Positions 46,200 to 53,558 of a stretch of DNA of 64,000 nucleotides are shown one piece after another. The notes under the pieces are model-generated. The model did not search any database. It saw nothing but the letters and a program-made list of their open reading frames with translations, and was not told the origin of the DNA. Source of the DNA: an uncultured Candidatus Saccharibacteria bacterium (GTDB lineage: Bacteria; Patescibacteriota; Saccharimonadia; Saccharimonadales; Saccharimonadaceae); the NCBI GenBank assembly GCA_946222675.1, contig CAMIMA010000001.1, forward strand, positions 310,001-374,000, read 5' to 3'. Position numbers and translations under genes: made by a program. The first letter of the stretch is position 1; every line of letters begins with the position of its first letter.

Positions 46200-46240
46200 G
46201 GCAAGATGTACTATAATAGTAGTGCTCGTGGCGCTGTTGT

Positions 46241-46316
46241 GGCTCGTTAGCTCAGTTGGTAGAGCAGAGGCCTGAAGAGCCTTGTGTCCCCAGTTCGAGT
46301 CTGGGATGGGCCACCA
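46241..46316 (+). tRNA. tRNA-Phe (anticodon GAA)
   Basis: Acceptor GGCTCGT/ATGGGCC with two G-U pairs, anticodon stem GAGGC/GCCTT with loop CTGAAGA, T-loop TTCGAGT, encoded CCA. TATAAT at 46212-46217. The 5' leader GCGCTGT (46231-46237) is complementary to ACAGCGC after the gene (46316-46322). Confidence 0.97.
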
Positions 46317-46355
46317 CAGCGCTAAGAGAGTGTACATTTATAGTGTTTTTACTTC

Positions 46356-46386
46356 TAAAGCCACCTTTCGGGGTGGCTTTAGTTTT
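46356..46386 (+). terminator. Terminator after tRNA-Phe
   Basis: TAAAGCCACC-TTTCG-GGGTGGCTTTA stem followed by GTTTTG. Confidence 0.88.
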
Positions 46387-46410
46387 GCATAATTTTAGTA
46401 GTGTTTTCTT

Positions 46411-46438
46411 TTGAATCAAGCGGTTGATGTGATATTAT
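46411..46438 (+). promoter_or_regulatory. Promoter-like element without an assigned gene
   Basis: TTGAAT (46411-46416), 16 nt, extended TGA TATTAT (46433-46438). The following 60 nt hold a small GTGC/GCAC hairpin and the palindrome GGTGATATCGCC (46475-46486) but no reading frame. It may be a second promoter for tRNA-Gly or start a small RNA. Confidence 0.4.
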
Positions 46439-46501
46439 AGATTTAGGTGCTAATACAACGCACTGCAACTAATAGGGTGATATCGCCAATAGAAAATACA
46501 T

Positions 46502-46530
46502 TTGACATCAGACTAAATGTTTGATAACAT
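46502..46530 (+). promoter_or_regulatory. Promoter of tRNA-Gly
   Basis: TTGACA (46502-46507), 17 nt, TAACAT (46525-46530), ending 17 nt before the tRNA. Confidence 0.75.
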
Positions 46531-46547
46531 AGTTTATGTCAATCTTT

Positions 46548-46624
46548 GCGGGTTTAGCTCAGTTGTTTAGAGCGCATCCTTGCCAAGGATGAGGTCGAGA
46601 GTTAGAGTCTCTTAACCCGCACCA
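46548..46624 (+). tRNA. tRNA-Gly (anticodon GCC) with altered elbow
   Basis: Acceptor GCGGGTT/AACCCGC, D-loop AGTTGTTTA, anticodon stem CATCC/GGATG with loop TTGCCAA, T-stem GAGAG/CTCTT with loop TTAGAGT, encoded CCA. The invariant G19 is T and the invariant C56 is A, so the tertiary G19-C56 pair becomes U19-A56. All helices are intact, arguing against a pseudogene. Confidence 0.93.
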
Positions 46625-46637
46625 TATGTTGACTATT

Positions 46638-46665
46638 TAGGCGATCTATATCGCCTATTTTATTT
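46638..46665 (+). terminator. Terminator after tRNA-Gly
   Basis: TAGGCGAT-CTAT-ATCGCCTA followed by TTTTATTT. Confidence 0.85.
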
Positions 46666-46739
46666 GGCGCCTTGGCGGATCAGTTACGCAGAGGTCTGCA
46701 AAACCTCGTAGGTGGGTGCAACTCCCACAGGTGCCTCCA
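46666..46739 (+). tRNA. tRNA-Cys (anticodon GCA) with altered elbow
   Basis: Acceptor GGCGCCT/AGGTGCC, discriminator T (U73, the normal tRNA-Cys identity base), anticodon stem GAGGT/ACCTC with loop CTGCAAA, T-stem GTGGG/CCCAC, encoded CCA. The T-loop is TGCAACT (G at position 55 instead of T) and the D-loop ATCAGTTA has no GG pair, so 18-55 and 15-48 contacts are unusual. Confidence 0.93.
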
Positions 46740-46783
46740 GGTTTATATTTTAGTGTTAGTATGCTAAAATAAATAACATCTAT

Positions 46784-46870
46784 GGGCGAGTGGCGGAATT
46801 GGTAGACGCGCTAGACTCAAAATCTTGTGAGCTTACGCTCGTGAGGGTTCAAGTCCCTCCTCGCCCACCA
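46784..46870 (+). tRNA. tRNA-Leu (anticodon CAA)
   Basis: Class II tRNA, acceptor GGGCGAG/CTCGCCC, anticodon loop CTCAAAA, T-loop TTCAAGT, encoded CCA. Extended -10 TGC TAAAAT at 46765-46770. Confidence 0.96.
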
Positions 46871-46877
46871 TGATTAT

Positions 46878-46906
46878 TTAAGGCTCTAGTAGCCTTATTT
46901 TTATGT
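46878..46906 (+). terminator. Terminator after tRNA-Leu(CAA)
   Basis: TAAGGCT-CTAGT-AGCCTTA followed by TTTTTAT. Confidence 0.85.
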
Positions 46907-46960
46907 CTTTAATTTTTTATTATTTTGGTATATTATTACTAATAGATAGGAGTGAATAAA

Positions 46961-47896
46961 GTGGGCATGAATAGTTATCGTATTAACAACCAACAAGATC
47001 AACAAGGGAAGTCTAAAAGTAAGCACTGGTATATTATTGGTGGAGCAGTTGCCCTGGCGGTTGTATTGTGTGCAGTGGCGGGCGCATTCTTTTTATCACA
47101 AAAGCATAACGATAAAGTTGAAGTAAAACAAACTGCTAATGTTGTTCAGACGAACAATGCTGATAATACTAGTCATAATGAGTCTAAATCTGATGATAGC
47201 AAGAATAAACCTGTGCCGCAGGATGGTAGTAAACCGGTAGATCCAACAAAGCCATATGTTGATGACGGCAAAAAGGTAGTATACCTATCCTTTGATGATG
47301 GTCCAAGCGAAAATACCAAGAAGATCATGGATATTATGGACCGGTATGGCGTTAAAGGCTCGTTCTTTGTGACCGGCAATGGCCAACCGTATAACCATTA
47401 CATTAAAGAGGCATTTGATCATGGGCATACTATTGGTTTGCATACCTTTACGCATCGTTACCAAGAGGTTTATTCGTCTGACCAAGCTTATTTTGCCGAT
47501 TTAAAGCGGATTGATGATATGGTATATGGTTTAATCGGCCAGCATTCATATATGGTGCGTTTGCCTGGTGGGTCAAGTAATACTATTAGCCGACGATATT
47601 CTCCAGGTATCATGACGCGTATTACTAGAGAGATGCAGCGCCGTGGTTATCAGTATATTGATTGGAACTGCGACTTTGGCGATGCGTCTGCTAATCGGGT
47701 GCCAGCAGCTGCTATTATTAAGCAAGCTACATCTTGCCATGCAAACAAAATTGTAATGCTAGCGCATGATACGGCGGTAAAAACTACTACCGTGGATGCA
47801 TTGCCTAAAGTAATTGAATATTATAAGGCACAAGGCTATACATTTGCTCCGATGGATAAAAATATCTTTCCGGCACACCATAAACTAAATAACTAA
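46961..47896 (+). CDS. Membrane-anchored polysaccharide deacetylase (NodB/PgdA-like)
   Basis: A 311-residue carbohydrate esterase family 4 protein, expected to remove acetyl groups from peptidoglycan or another surface glycan outside the cell. A membrane segment at about 25-45 anchors it; a charged linker follows. NodB motifs: SFDDGPSENT (about 109-118), HTFTHR (H(S/T)xxH, about 161), RLPGGSS and a C-terminal IVMLAHD. All metal ligands (Asp, two His) are present. GTG 46961 is chosen because AGGAG lies 8 nt before it; the GTG at 46952 overlaps that site, and ATG 46967 is an alternative. Deacetylation usually gives lysozyme resistance, useful for a host-associated cell. Confidence 0.9.
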   Translation: MGMNSYRINNQQDQQGKSKSKHWYIIGGAVALAVVLCAVAGAFFLSQKHNDKVEVKQTANVVQTNNADNTSHNESKSDDSKNKPVPQDGSKPVDPTKPYVDDGKKVVYLSFDDGPSENTKKIMDIMDRYGVKGSFFVTGNGQPYNHYIKEAFDHGHTIGLHTFTHRYQEVYSSDQAYFADLKRIDDMVYGLIGQHSYMVRLPGGSSNTISRRYSPGIMTRITREMQRRGYQYIDWNCDFGDASANRVPAAAIIKQATSCHANKIVMLAHDTAVKTTTVDALPKVIEYYKAQGYTFAPMDKNIFPAHHKLNN

Positions 47897-47903
47897 TGTT
47901 TAA

Positions 47904-47932
47904 TTGACAAGAGTAATTTGGCTTGTTATTAT
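47904..47932 (+). promoter_or_regulatory. Promoter of lemA-htpX
   Basis: TTGACA (47904-47909), 17 nt, TATTAT (47927-47932) with extended TGT; inferred leader of about 35 nt. Confidence 0.8.
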
Positions 47933-47973
47933 TGTAGGAGAGTTATTCTTTGATATTTAAAGGGAGGATATAT

Positions 47974-48567
47974 ATGAATACTAATCTTGGGTTATCTAGT
48001 AATGTCCTAATCATTGCAGTTTTAGCGATATTGCTTATTGTAGTTATTGCTATTGTTGTTGCTGTTTACAATGCTTTAATTAAGTTGCGAGTTCGCGTTG
48101 ATGAAGCGTGGAGTGATATTACCGTACAGCTAAAGCGTCGAGCCGACTTAATACCTAACTTGGTTGAGACGGTAAAGGGTTATGCTTCTCATGAGAGTCA
48201 GGTATTTGAGAATGTTACAAAAGCACGTACAGCAGTGATGACTGCCGCTGCTCAAGGGCCAAAGGCTACGGCGCAGGCTGAGGGCCAGTTTGAATCAGCT
48301 TTAAAGAGCCTATTTGCTGTAGCTGAAGCTTATCCAGAGCTAAAGGCGTCGGATAATTTTCGTGCATTACAGGATGAGATTACCGATACAGAAGATAAAG
48401 TGCAAGCTGCCCGTCGTTTTTATAACAGTGGTGTGCGCGATTTAAATACCAAAATCCAGACTTTTCCTAATAATTTGATTGCTGGTATGTTTAATTTTAA
48501 ACAACGTGAATTTTTCGAAGTAGAAGATCGCGCAACAGTTGAAGAGGCGCCGCAGGTTAAATTTTAG
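47974..48567 (+). CDS. lemA: LemA family membrane protein
   Basis: A 197-residue protein with one N-terminal membrane segment (about 10-35) and a cytoplasmic helical bundle. The family blocks VYNALIKLRVRVDEAWSDI, LKRRADLIPNLVETVKGYASHE, ARRFYNSGVRDLNTKIQTFPNNLIA and FFEVED are clear. Function of LemA is not established; it is often paired with the protease HtpX, as here. ATG 47974 has GGGAGG 7 nt upstream; the in-frame ATG at 47950 lacks one. Confidence 0.94.
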   Translation: MNTNLGLSSNVLIIAVLAILLIVVIAIVVAVYNALIKLRVRVDEAWSDITVQLKRRADLIPNLVETVKGYASHESQVFENVTKARTAVMTAAAQGPKATAQAEGQFESALKSLFAVAEAYPELKASDNFRALQDEITDTEDKVQAARRFYNSGVRDLNTKIQTFPNNLIAGMFNFKQREFFEVEDRATVEEAPQVKF

Positions 48568-48578
48568 GGGAGTAAAGC

Positions 48579-49454
48579 TTGTATAGCAACATCAAGGCCA
48601 ATAAAAGGAATACTGTTCTTATTATGATAGTATTCCTTCTTATTGGTGGTGTAATTAGTTGGTTAGTAGGCTATTATGGTAGAGATTATAGCATAGCATT
48701 ATATGTAATGCTCGGATTTATTTTATATGCTATGATGCAATACTTTATTGCTAGCCGTACTGCAATGTTAATTTGCGGTGGGCATGAAATAGCCAAGAAA
48801 GATTGTCCGGAATTGTGGCGGGTAGTTGAAAACTTATGTATTGCCAGTGGGCTGCCTATGCCACGAATATTTATTATAGATGATGATGCCCCAAATGCAT
48901 TCGCTACGGGCAGAAACCCTCAACACGCCTATGTAGCAGTTACTACTGGACTACTCAATATTATGGATAAGCGGGAATTGGAGGCGGTTATGTCGCATGA
49001 GCTGTCACACATTCAAAATTATGATATCAGGGTTAGTATGATAGTGTTTGGCTTATCTAGTGCCATAGCTATGTTATGCGATTTGATCTACTATTTTTAC
49101 CGTGGTAATAGGGATGATCGTGATAACGACAGAAGTGGGATAGGATTAATTTTAATGATAATTTCTATTATAGCACCGATTATTGTTGTTTTGTTGCAGT
49201 TAGCAGTGTCGCGTCAGCGAGAATATTTAGCCGATGCATCTGGTGCATTAATGACACGCGACCCAGAGGGACTAGCTAGTGCATTAGAGAAGCTAAAAAC
49301 TGATGGCAAGCCAATGCGCCGTCAGCGTTCTGGTTTGGCTCCACTGTATTTTAGCAACCCAAGCAAGCCGACTTTGTGGGATAAGATATTGCAGACTCAC
49401 CCGCCACTAGACGAGAGAATTGCTAGACTAAGGAATAGCTTGGATAAAATGTAG
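48579..49454 (+). CDS. htpX: Membrane zinc metalloprotease HtpX
   Basis: A 291-residue M48 peptidase for quality control of membrane proteins. Two membrane segments (about 12-32, 37-57) precede the HELSH zinc motif (about 140-144); two more follow, then the third ligand in EYLADASGA (about 214) and the C-terminal THPPLDERIARL. The start is TTG at 48579 with GGGGAG 6-7 nt before it. Forms an operon with lemA and the two unknown membrane proteins after it. Confidence 0.94.
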   Translation: MYSNIKANKRNTVLIMIVFLLIGGVISWLVGYYGRDYSIALYVMLGFILYAMMQYFIASRTAMLICGGHEIAKKDCPELWRVVENLCIASGLPMPRIFIIDDDAPNAFATGRNPQHAYVAVTTGLLNIMDKRELEAVMSHELSHIQNYDIRVSMIVFGLSSAIAMLCDLIYYFYRGNRDDRDNDRSGIGLILMIISIIAPIIVVLLQLAVSRQREYLADASGALMTRDPEGLASALEKLKTDGKPMRRQRSGLAPLYFSNPSKPTLWDKILQTHPPLDERIARLRNSLDKM

Positions 49455-49455
49455 T

Positions 49456-50877
49456 ATGAGCGACAATAAGTATCGTAATAATAAAAAAAATAGTCCAGCA
49501 AATAATTCAATAGAAGTAAAATCGAGATATATAAGTTTTTTGCAACGACGTCGTGTGGGCTTAACCGAGTGGGCCGTCCACTCAGAAAATAATCTTACTA
49601 ATAAGCTGGCACATAAGCGCGCTAGATTAGATAGAATGATTAACCGAGCGAGGCGTCGAACCGAGCTGAAGGTTGCTAGACGCGAACACTCTACTATCTA
49701 TAAAAAAAGTCATGTACTATATAATATTTTGCTTCCTGTATTTACAATTGGTCGTTTCTTAAAGTGTTTAGTTGCCATTGTGCACCATAAGACTACTAAA
49801 GTTCGGCAATTGTCCCCGCACCGAACATTATTTATCACTGACCCCACACTTGCCCGTCGTAGCATTAAAATGCCTGGATATATAGGATTTTCGACTGAAG
49901 TAATGCGATTAATATGGAATAATAAGCGGCTTTTTGTTAAATATATATTAGTTATAGGCGCAATAGTATTGTTTATTGTTGGCGGTCTAAGTCAGCATAA
50001 TTTAAGAGAGCTTAGGGACGGACTGGAGAATAACGGAGTAGGCGGTTGGAATGAGTGGTCGGCGTTATTTGCCCAAGCTATTTCGCGCGCCAGCACTGCG
50101 CCTGACGCTAGTCAGCAAGTTATACTCGGTCTCATGTTGTTTTATAGTTGGATGATTGCAGTATGGCTGTGTCGAAAAATTAATAATGGTAAAACCAAAT
50201 TAGCCCTGCGCGATGGGCTATATAATAGCGGTAGCCCACTGTTTGGTGAATTAGCGTTGATTGCTATTATGTTAGCTCAGGCTATACCATTAGCGTTTGC
50301 TAGCATTTTTTATTACACTGCTACGGCAGCCCAGTGGATTAACAGCGGTATTCAAATAGAGAATATGGCCTTTTGGTGTGCTCTGATATTAGTTGCGGTA
50401 CTAACGTTTTATTGGATGTCGGCTACTATATTGGCTATGATTATTACTACTTTGCCTGGGATGTATCCTCTGCAGGCTTTGAAATTATCTAGAGAGCTAA
50501 TATCGGGCAGAAGGGCTGCGGTACTTATGCGTGTAGTTGTGATGATAATCCCAGTTATGTTGGTGTGGCTAATTGTAGTGATGAGCGCGATATTTATGGA
50601 TACATCGCTGAATATTTCGTATTTGCCAATTGTGCCAATTGTTACGTCGTTTTTGATACCAATAACGTTGTTATGGGTTGCTGTATATACATACATGCTA
50701 TATAGATATATTATAGATGACCCAACTCCGCCATACAGTAAGTTGCCACGAAAGAAGTTTAGTTGGCAGTCTGTTCTTGATGCGGTTTATAATTCTAGGA
50801 CGGGTAAATTCGTTATACGTGCTCTAGATAGGCTGAAGACTCTTAATAAAAGTAATGGCGTAAAGAAGAATAGTTGA
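49456..50877 (+). CDS. Polytopic membrane protein, function unknown
   Basis: A 473-residue protein. The first 150 residues are strongly basic and probably cytoplasmic, followed by about six membrane segments (roughly 165-185, 223-240, 268-293, 302-326, 346-372, 385-412) and a basic tail. No catalytic motif recognised. It starts one base after the htpX stop and ends overlapping the next gene, so it belongs to the lemA-htpX operon; a role with HtpX is possible but unproven. Confidence 0.75.
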   Translation: MSDNKYRNNKKNSPANNSIEVKSRYISFLQRRRVGLTEWAVHSENNLTNKLAHKRARLDRMINRARRRTELKVARREHSTIYKKSHVLYNILLPVFTIGRFLKCLVAIVHHKTTKVRQLSPHRTLFITDPTLARRSIKMPGYIGFSTEVMRLIWNNKRLFVKYILVIGAIVLFIVGGLSQHNLRELRDGLENNGVGGWNEWSALFAQAISRASTAPDASQQVILGLMLFYSWMIAVWLCRKINNGKTKLALRDGLYNSGSPLFGELALIAIMLAQAIPLAFASIFYYTATAAQWINSGIQIENMAFWCALILVAVLTFYWMSATILAMIITTLPGMYPLQALKLSRELISGRRAAVLMRVVVMIIPVMLVWLIVVMSAIFMDTSLNISYLPIVPIVTSFLIPITLLWVAVYTYMLYRYIIDDPTPPYSKLPRKKFSWQSVLDAVYNSRTGKFVIRALDRLKTLNKSNGVKKNS

Positions 50878-51164
50878 TGGAAGTCATATTTTTGTTAATT
50901 ATAGTGGCGTTTATTGTTGATGATCGTAGTGTTCGTCGTCGGATAGCATGCGCCTTAGACGACAAATCAGTGGCGCATATACGGTGGCAAAAATATAAAT
51001 TTGGTATTACATTAACTATCGCTGCTTCTTTTTGTGCTGTGCTTTATGGTGTGTTTGCATCTAATAATCGCATAGCGATTGATGGTTGCGGTGTAATAGC
51101 TGGCTGTATTTTAGGTCTTATTACTAGTAAAGTTACTCTACTCGGCAAAGATGGGCATAAATAG
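50877..51164 (+). CDS. Small membrane protein, function unknown
   Basis: A 95-residue protein with an N-terminal hydrophobic segment (1-13), a basic amphipathic stretch (DRSVRRRIACALDDKS) and two further hydrophobic segments (about 44-60 and 68-85). ATG overlaps the upstream stop (TGATG). It lies between the large membrane protein and ligA, whose ribosome-binding site is in its last codons. No family recognised. Confidence 0.65.
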   Translation: MEVIFLLIIVAFIVDDRSVRRRIACALDDKSVAHIRWQKYKFGITLTIAASFCAVLYGVFASNNRIAIDGCGVIAGCILGLITSKVTLLGKDGHK

Positions 51165-51174
51165 AGGTGCACCT

Positions 51175-53220
51175 ATGGATAGTAATCAAGCTAAATTAAG
51201 GGTTGATGAACTGAGGGGTCAATTAACAAAATTGGCGTATGAGTATTATGTTTTAGATAATCCGTCAGTATCGGACGCTATTTATGACTCATTATTTGCT
51301 GAGTTAAAAAAGCTGGAAGCGAAATATCCTGATTTAATTACGCCTGACTCACCAACGCAACGTATTGCAGCTCAGCCACTAAGTAAATTTGAAAAATATA
51401 CTCACAAGCGACGAATGATCTCGATTTTAGACTCATTTTCCGACCAAGAGGCTACTGATTGGTTTGAGCGCATTAAGTCATATGCAACTAAGAATTTATC
51501 AGAGCGTGACTGCGCTGAGCTGGCTAAGCAGATTTTCTGGTTAGACGATAAGATGGATGGTTTGGCTTGCGCATTACATTATGTGGATGGGATCTTGGTT
51601 CGTGCTGTGACGCGTGGTGACGGGTTTGTGGGTGAGATAGTTACTTCTAACGTTAAAACAATGCCAACGGTACCACTGCGCTTGAATGATGACCCAATAT
51701 TTTGTCATGGTGAAACTGAGGTGCGAGGTGAACTAATTATGATGCGCGCCGAGTTTGAACGAATTAATCAAGAATTGGTAAAAGCGGGCGAGAAGCCATT
51801 TGCTAATCCGCGCAATTTGGCGGCTGGTACAATACGTCAATTAGATCCAAGAGTAGCAGCATCGCGTAAAATTGAGTTTCATGCTTATGATTTGTTGTGT
51901 GATGATGCAAGTGAAGTACCAACTAATGAATTTGCTTATCAGAAAATGAGGGAGCTTGGGTTTAAGCTAAATCCTGAAGCGCATATTGAGTATGGCTTTG
52001 ATAATGCTATTGAGTACGCACATAAATTCCGCGAGTCAGTGCAGCCCAATTTGCCATTTAATACTGATGGTTTGGTGATTAAAATTAATGATCGCAAGTT
52101 ATATGATGATTTGGGTATTGTTGGCAAAAACCCACGTGGTGTACTGGCGTACAAGTACCCAGCGGAAACTGCTGCAACTAAGGTGCAAGATATCGTACTG
52201 AGCTTGGGTAGAACTGGCGCCGTGACTCCAGTGGCTGTGTTTGAGCCAGTGCAATTAGCCGGTACTACTATTCAGCATGCAACTTTGCATAACGAAGATG
52301 AAATCAAGCGTTTGGATGTGCGAGTTGGGGATACGGTCGAAATATTTAAGGCTGGCGAGATTATTCCAAAAGTTAATCGTGTGATAATGGAATTGCGTCC
52401 TGATGGGAGTAAGATATTTAATTTTGCCGACGAGCTAAAGCGCCAGTACCCTGATTTAAAGTTTGAACGGCCTGAGGGTGAAGTGATTTGGCGAGTTTGT
52501 AATGCTGGTGGTGTACAGGAAATTTTGAAGCGATCAATTGATCATTATGCTAGTCGTCAGGCGTTAGATATTGCTGGGCTAGGCTCTAGTAATATTGCCG
52601 CGCTGGTTAATGCTGGCTTAATAAATGATTTGGCCGATATATATAAACTAGACAGAAATAAAGTAGTGGAATTAGAGGGGTTTGGTAATGTTTCGGCTGA
52701 CAAGTTGATTTCTGCTATAAACGCCAGCAAGAAGCCTAAGTTATCCAAATTTATTTACGCACTTGGAATACGTTATGTTGGCGTGAAAACAGCGGATGAT
52801 TTAGCGACTTACTTTAAGACATTTGCCGATTTTCGACGATCAACCTATGGCCAATTGATCAATGTATCTGGCATAGGCCGAGTAGTAGCTGAGTCTATTG
52901 CAGCTTGGTGGGCCAACGGTGACAATGTTGCCTTGGTTGATAAATTATCGCAGTTAGGCGTCACTCCGCTAGACGCTACCACATCGGATAAGCTAAGTGG
53001 TGTAGCAGTGGTTATTACTGGTACGTTAAATTCTATGTCGCGCGAACAGGCGGCTGACCGAGTAAGGGAATTGGGCGGAAGCTTTCAGTCTTCCGTTGGA
53101 CAGTCTACTACTTATTTAGTGGCTGGTGGCAAAGTTGGTGCTAGTAAGTTGGCGGCAGCTGAAAAATATCATACTAAAATTATTAACGAAGAAGATTTTT
53201 TGGCGTTAATAAACGATTAA
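51175..53220 (+). CDS. ligA: NAD-dependent DNA ligase with degenerate zinc finger
   Basis: Replicative ligase, 681 residues. Domain Ia (YYVLDNPSVSDAIYD), the adenylation domain with KMDG (catalytic Lys near 125), the OB fold (ILSLGRTGAVTPVA), the HhH domain (LDIAGLGSSNIA, ELEGFGNVSADKLI) and the BRCT domain (about 605-681) are all present. The zinc finger between OB and HhH, normally CPxC...C...C, retains only one Cys (RVCNAGG near 441); the first pair is replaced by YPDLKF. ATG 51175 has AGAGGTG about 5 nt upstream and gives the usual N-terminus. Confidence 0.96.
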   Translation: MDSNQAKLRVDELRGQLTKLAYEYYVLDNPSVSDAIYDSLFAELKKLEAKYPDLITPDSPTQRIAAQPLSKFEKYTHKRRMISILDSFSDQEATDWFERIKSYATKNLSERDCAELAKQIFWLDDKMDGLACALHYVDGILVRAVTRGDGFVGEIVTSNVKTMPTVPLRLNDDPIFCHGETEVRGELIMMRAEFERINQELVKAGEKPFANPRNLAAGTIRQLDPRVAASRKIEFHAYDLLCDDASEVPTNEFAYQKMRELGFKLNPEAHIEYGFDNAIEYAHKFRESVQPNLPFNTDGLVIKINDRKLYDDLGIVGKNPRGVLAYKYPAETAATKVQDIVLSLGRTGAVTPVAVFEPVQLAGTTIQHATLHNEDEIKRLDVRVGDTVEIFKAGEIIPKVNRVIMELRPDGSKIFNFADELKRQYPDLKFERPEGEVIWRVCNAGGVQEILKRSIDHYASRQALDIAGLGSSNIAALVNAGLINDLADIYKLDRNKVVELEGFGNVSADKLISAINASKKPKLSKFIYALGIRYVGVKTADDLATYFKTFADFRRSTYGQLINVSGIGRVVAESIAAWWANGDNVALVDKLSQLGVTPLDATTSDKLSGVAVVITGTLNSMSREQAADRVRELGGSFQSSVGQSTTYLVAGGKVGASKLAAAEKYHTKIINEEDFLALIND

Positions 53221-53247
53221 CTTGGTAAATTATTAGGCTTGTGCTAA

Positions 53248-53253
53248 TATAAT
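53248..53253 (+). promoter_or_regulatory. Promoter -10 of the orphan structured RNA
   Basis: TATAAT at 53248-53253, start of transcription inferred near 53260. Confidence 0.7.
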
Positions 53254-53259
53254 GGTAGA

Positions 53260-53373
53260 GCTGGTGCGTAAGGACGGGGCGATTCGTCTGAACGCAAGAA
53301 ACAAAAACGTAAAAGCCCCTGGGTGGGCACGCAACAGCTATAAACCCACGTAAACTGCGTGGGTTTATTTTTT
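53260..53373 (+). ncRNA. Orphan structured RNA, about 114 nt, identity unknown
   Basis: The transcript has its own -10 and its own strong terminator (AAACCCACG-7 nt-CGTGGGTTT then ATTTTTT, 53342-53373) and contains no reading frame. The ends pair: AGCTGGTGCGT (53259-53269) with ACGCAACAGCT (53329-53339), 10 of 11 positions. Inside, GGGGC (53276-53280) pairs with GCCCC (53315-53319). GACG (53273-53276) can also pair with CGTC (53285-53288), which would place GGGC in a loop facing GCCC, a possible pseudoknot. A 35-nt A-rich segment lies between. TGGGT or GTGGG near 53320-53327 could alternatively pair with the terminator's CCCAC arm. It lacks SRP RNA, tmRNA and RNase P hallmarks. It may be a housekeeping small RNA or a ligand-responsive element. 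Confidence 0.72.
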
Positions 53374-53409
53374 ATAATTTAGCAATGGTTGTGGTATAAT
53401 AATTGCGAC

Positions 53410-53486
53410 GGGGTAGTAGCTCATCTGGCTAGAGCGCAGCATTCGCATTGCTGAGGTGGTCGGTTCAAGTCCGATCTACTCCACCA
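53410..53486 (+). tRNA. tRNA-Ala (anticodon CGC)
   Basis: Acceptor GGGGTAG/CTACTCC, anticodon stem CAGCA/TGCTG with loop TTCGCAT, T-loop TTCAAGT, encoded CCA. TATAAT at 53395-53400. Confidence 0.96.
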
Positions 53487-53494
53487 AAATTATT

Positions 53495-53517
53495 GCCCTC
53501 CATTTGGAGGGCATTTT
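53495..53517 (+). terminator. Terminator after tRNA-Ala(CGC)
   Basis: GCCCTCC-ATTT-GGAGGGC followed by ATTTTG. Confidence 0.88.
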
Positions 53518-53558
53518 GTAAGATAAGCGTATTGATAGTATAATATTATCTATAAGGT

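Noticed and set aside
46475..46486. Palindrome GGTGATATCGCC as a terminator
   Set aside because: It has no loop of workable size and no U tract.
46548..46624. tRNA-Gly(GCC) as a pseudogene
   Set aside because: All four stems pair, CCA is encoded, it has a complete promoter and terminator, and the two odd bases compensate each other.
53260..53373. Identification of the orphan RNA as SRP 4.5S RNA, 6S RNA or tmRNA
   Set aside because: It has no GGAA-type tetraloop with the GCAGCC partner of SRP RNA, is too short for 6S RNA and tmRNA, and has no tRNA-like acceptor.
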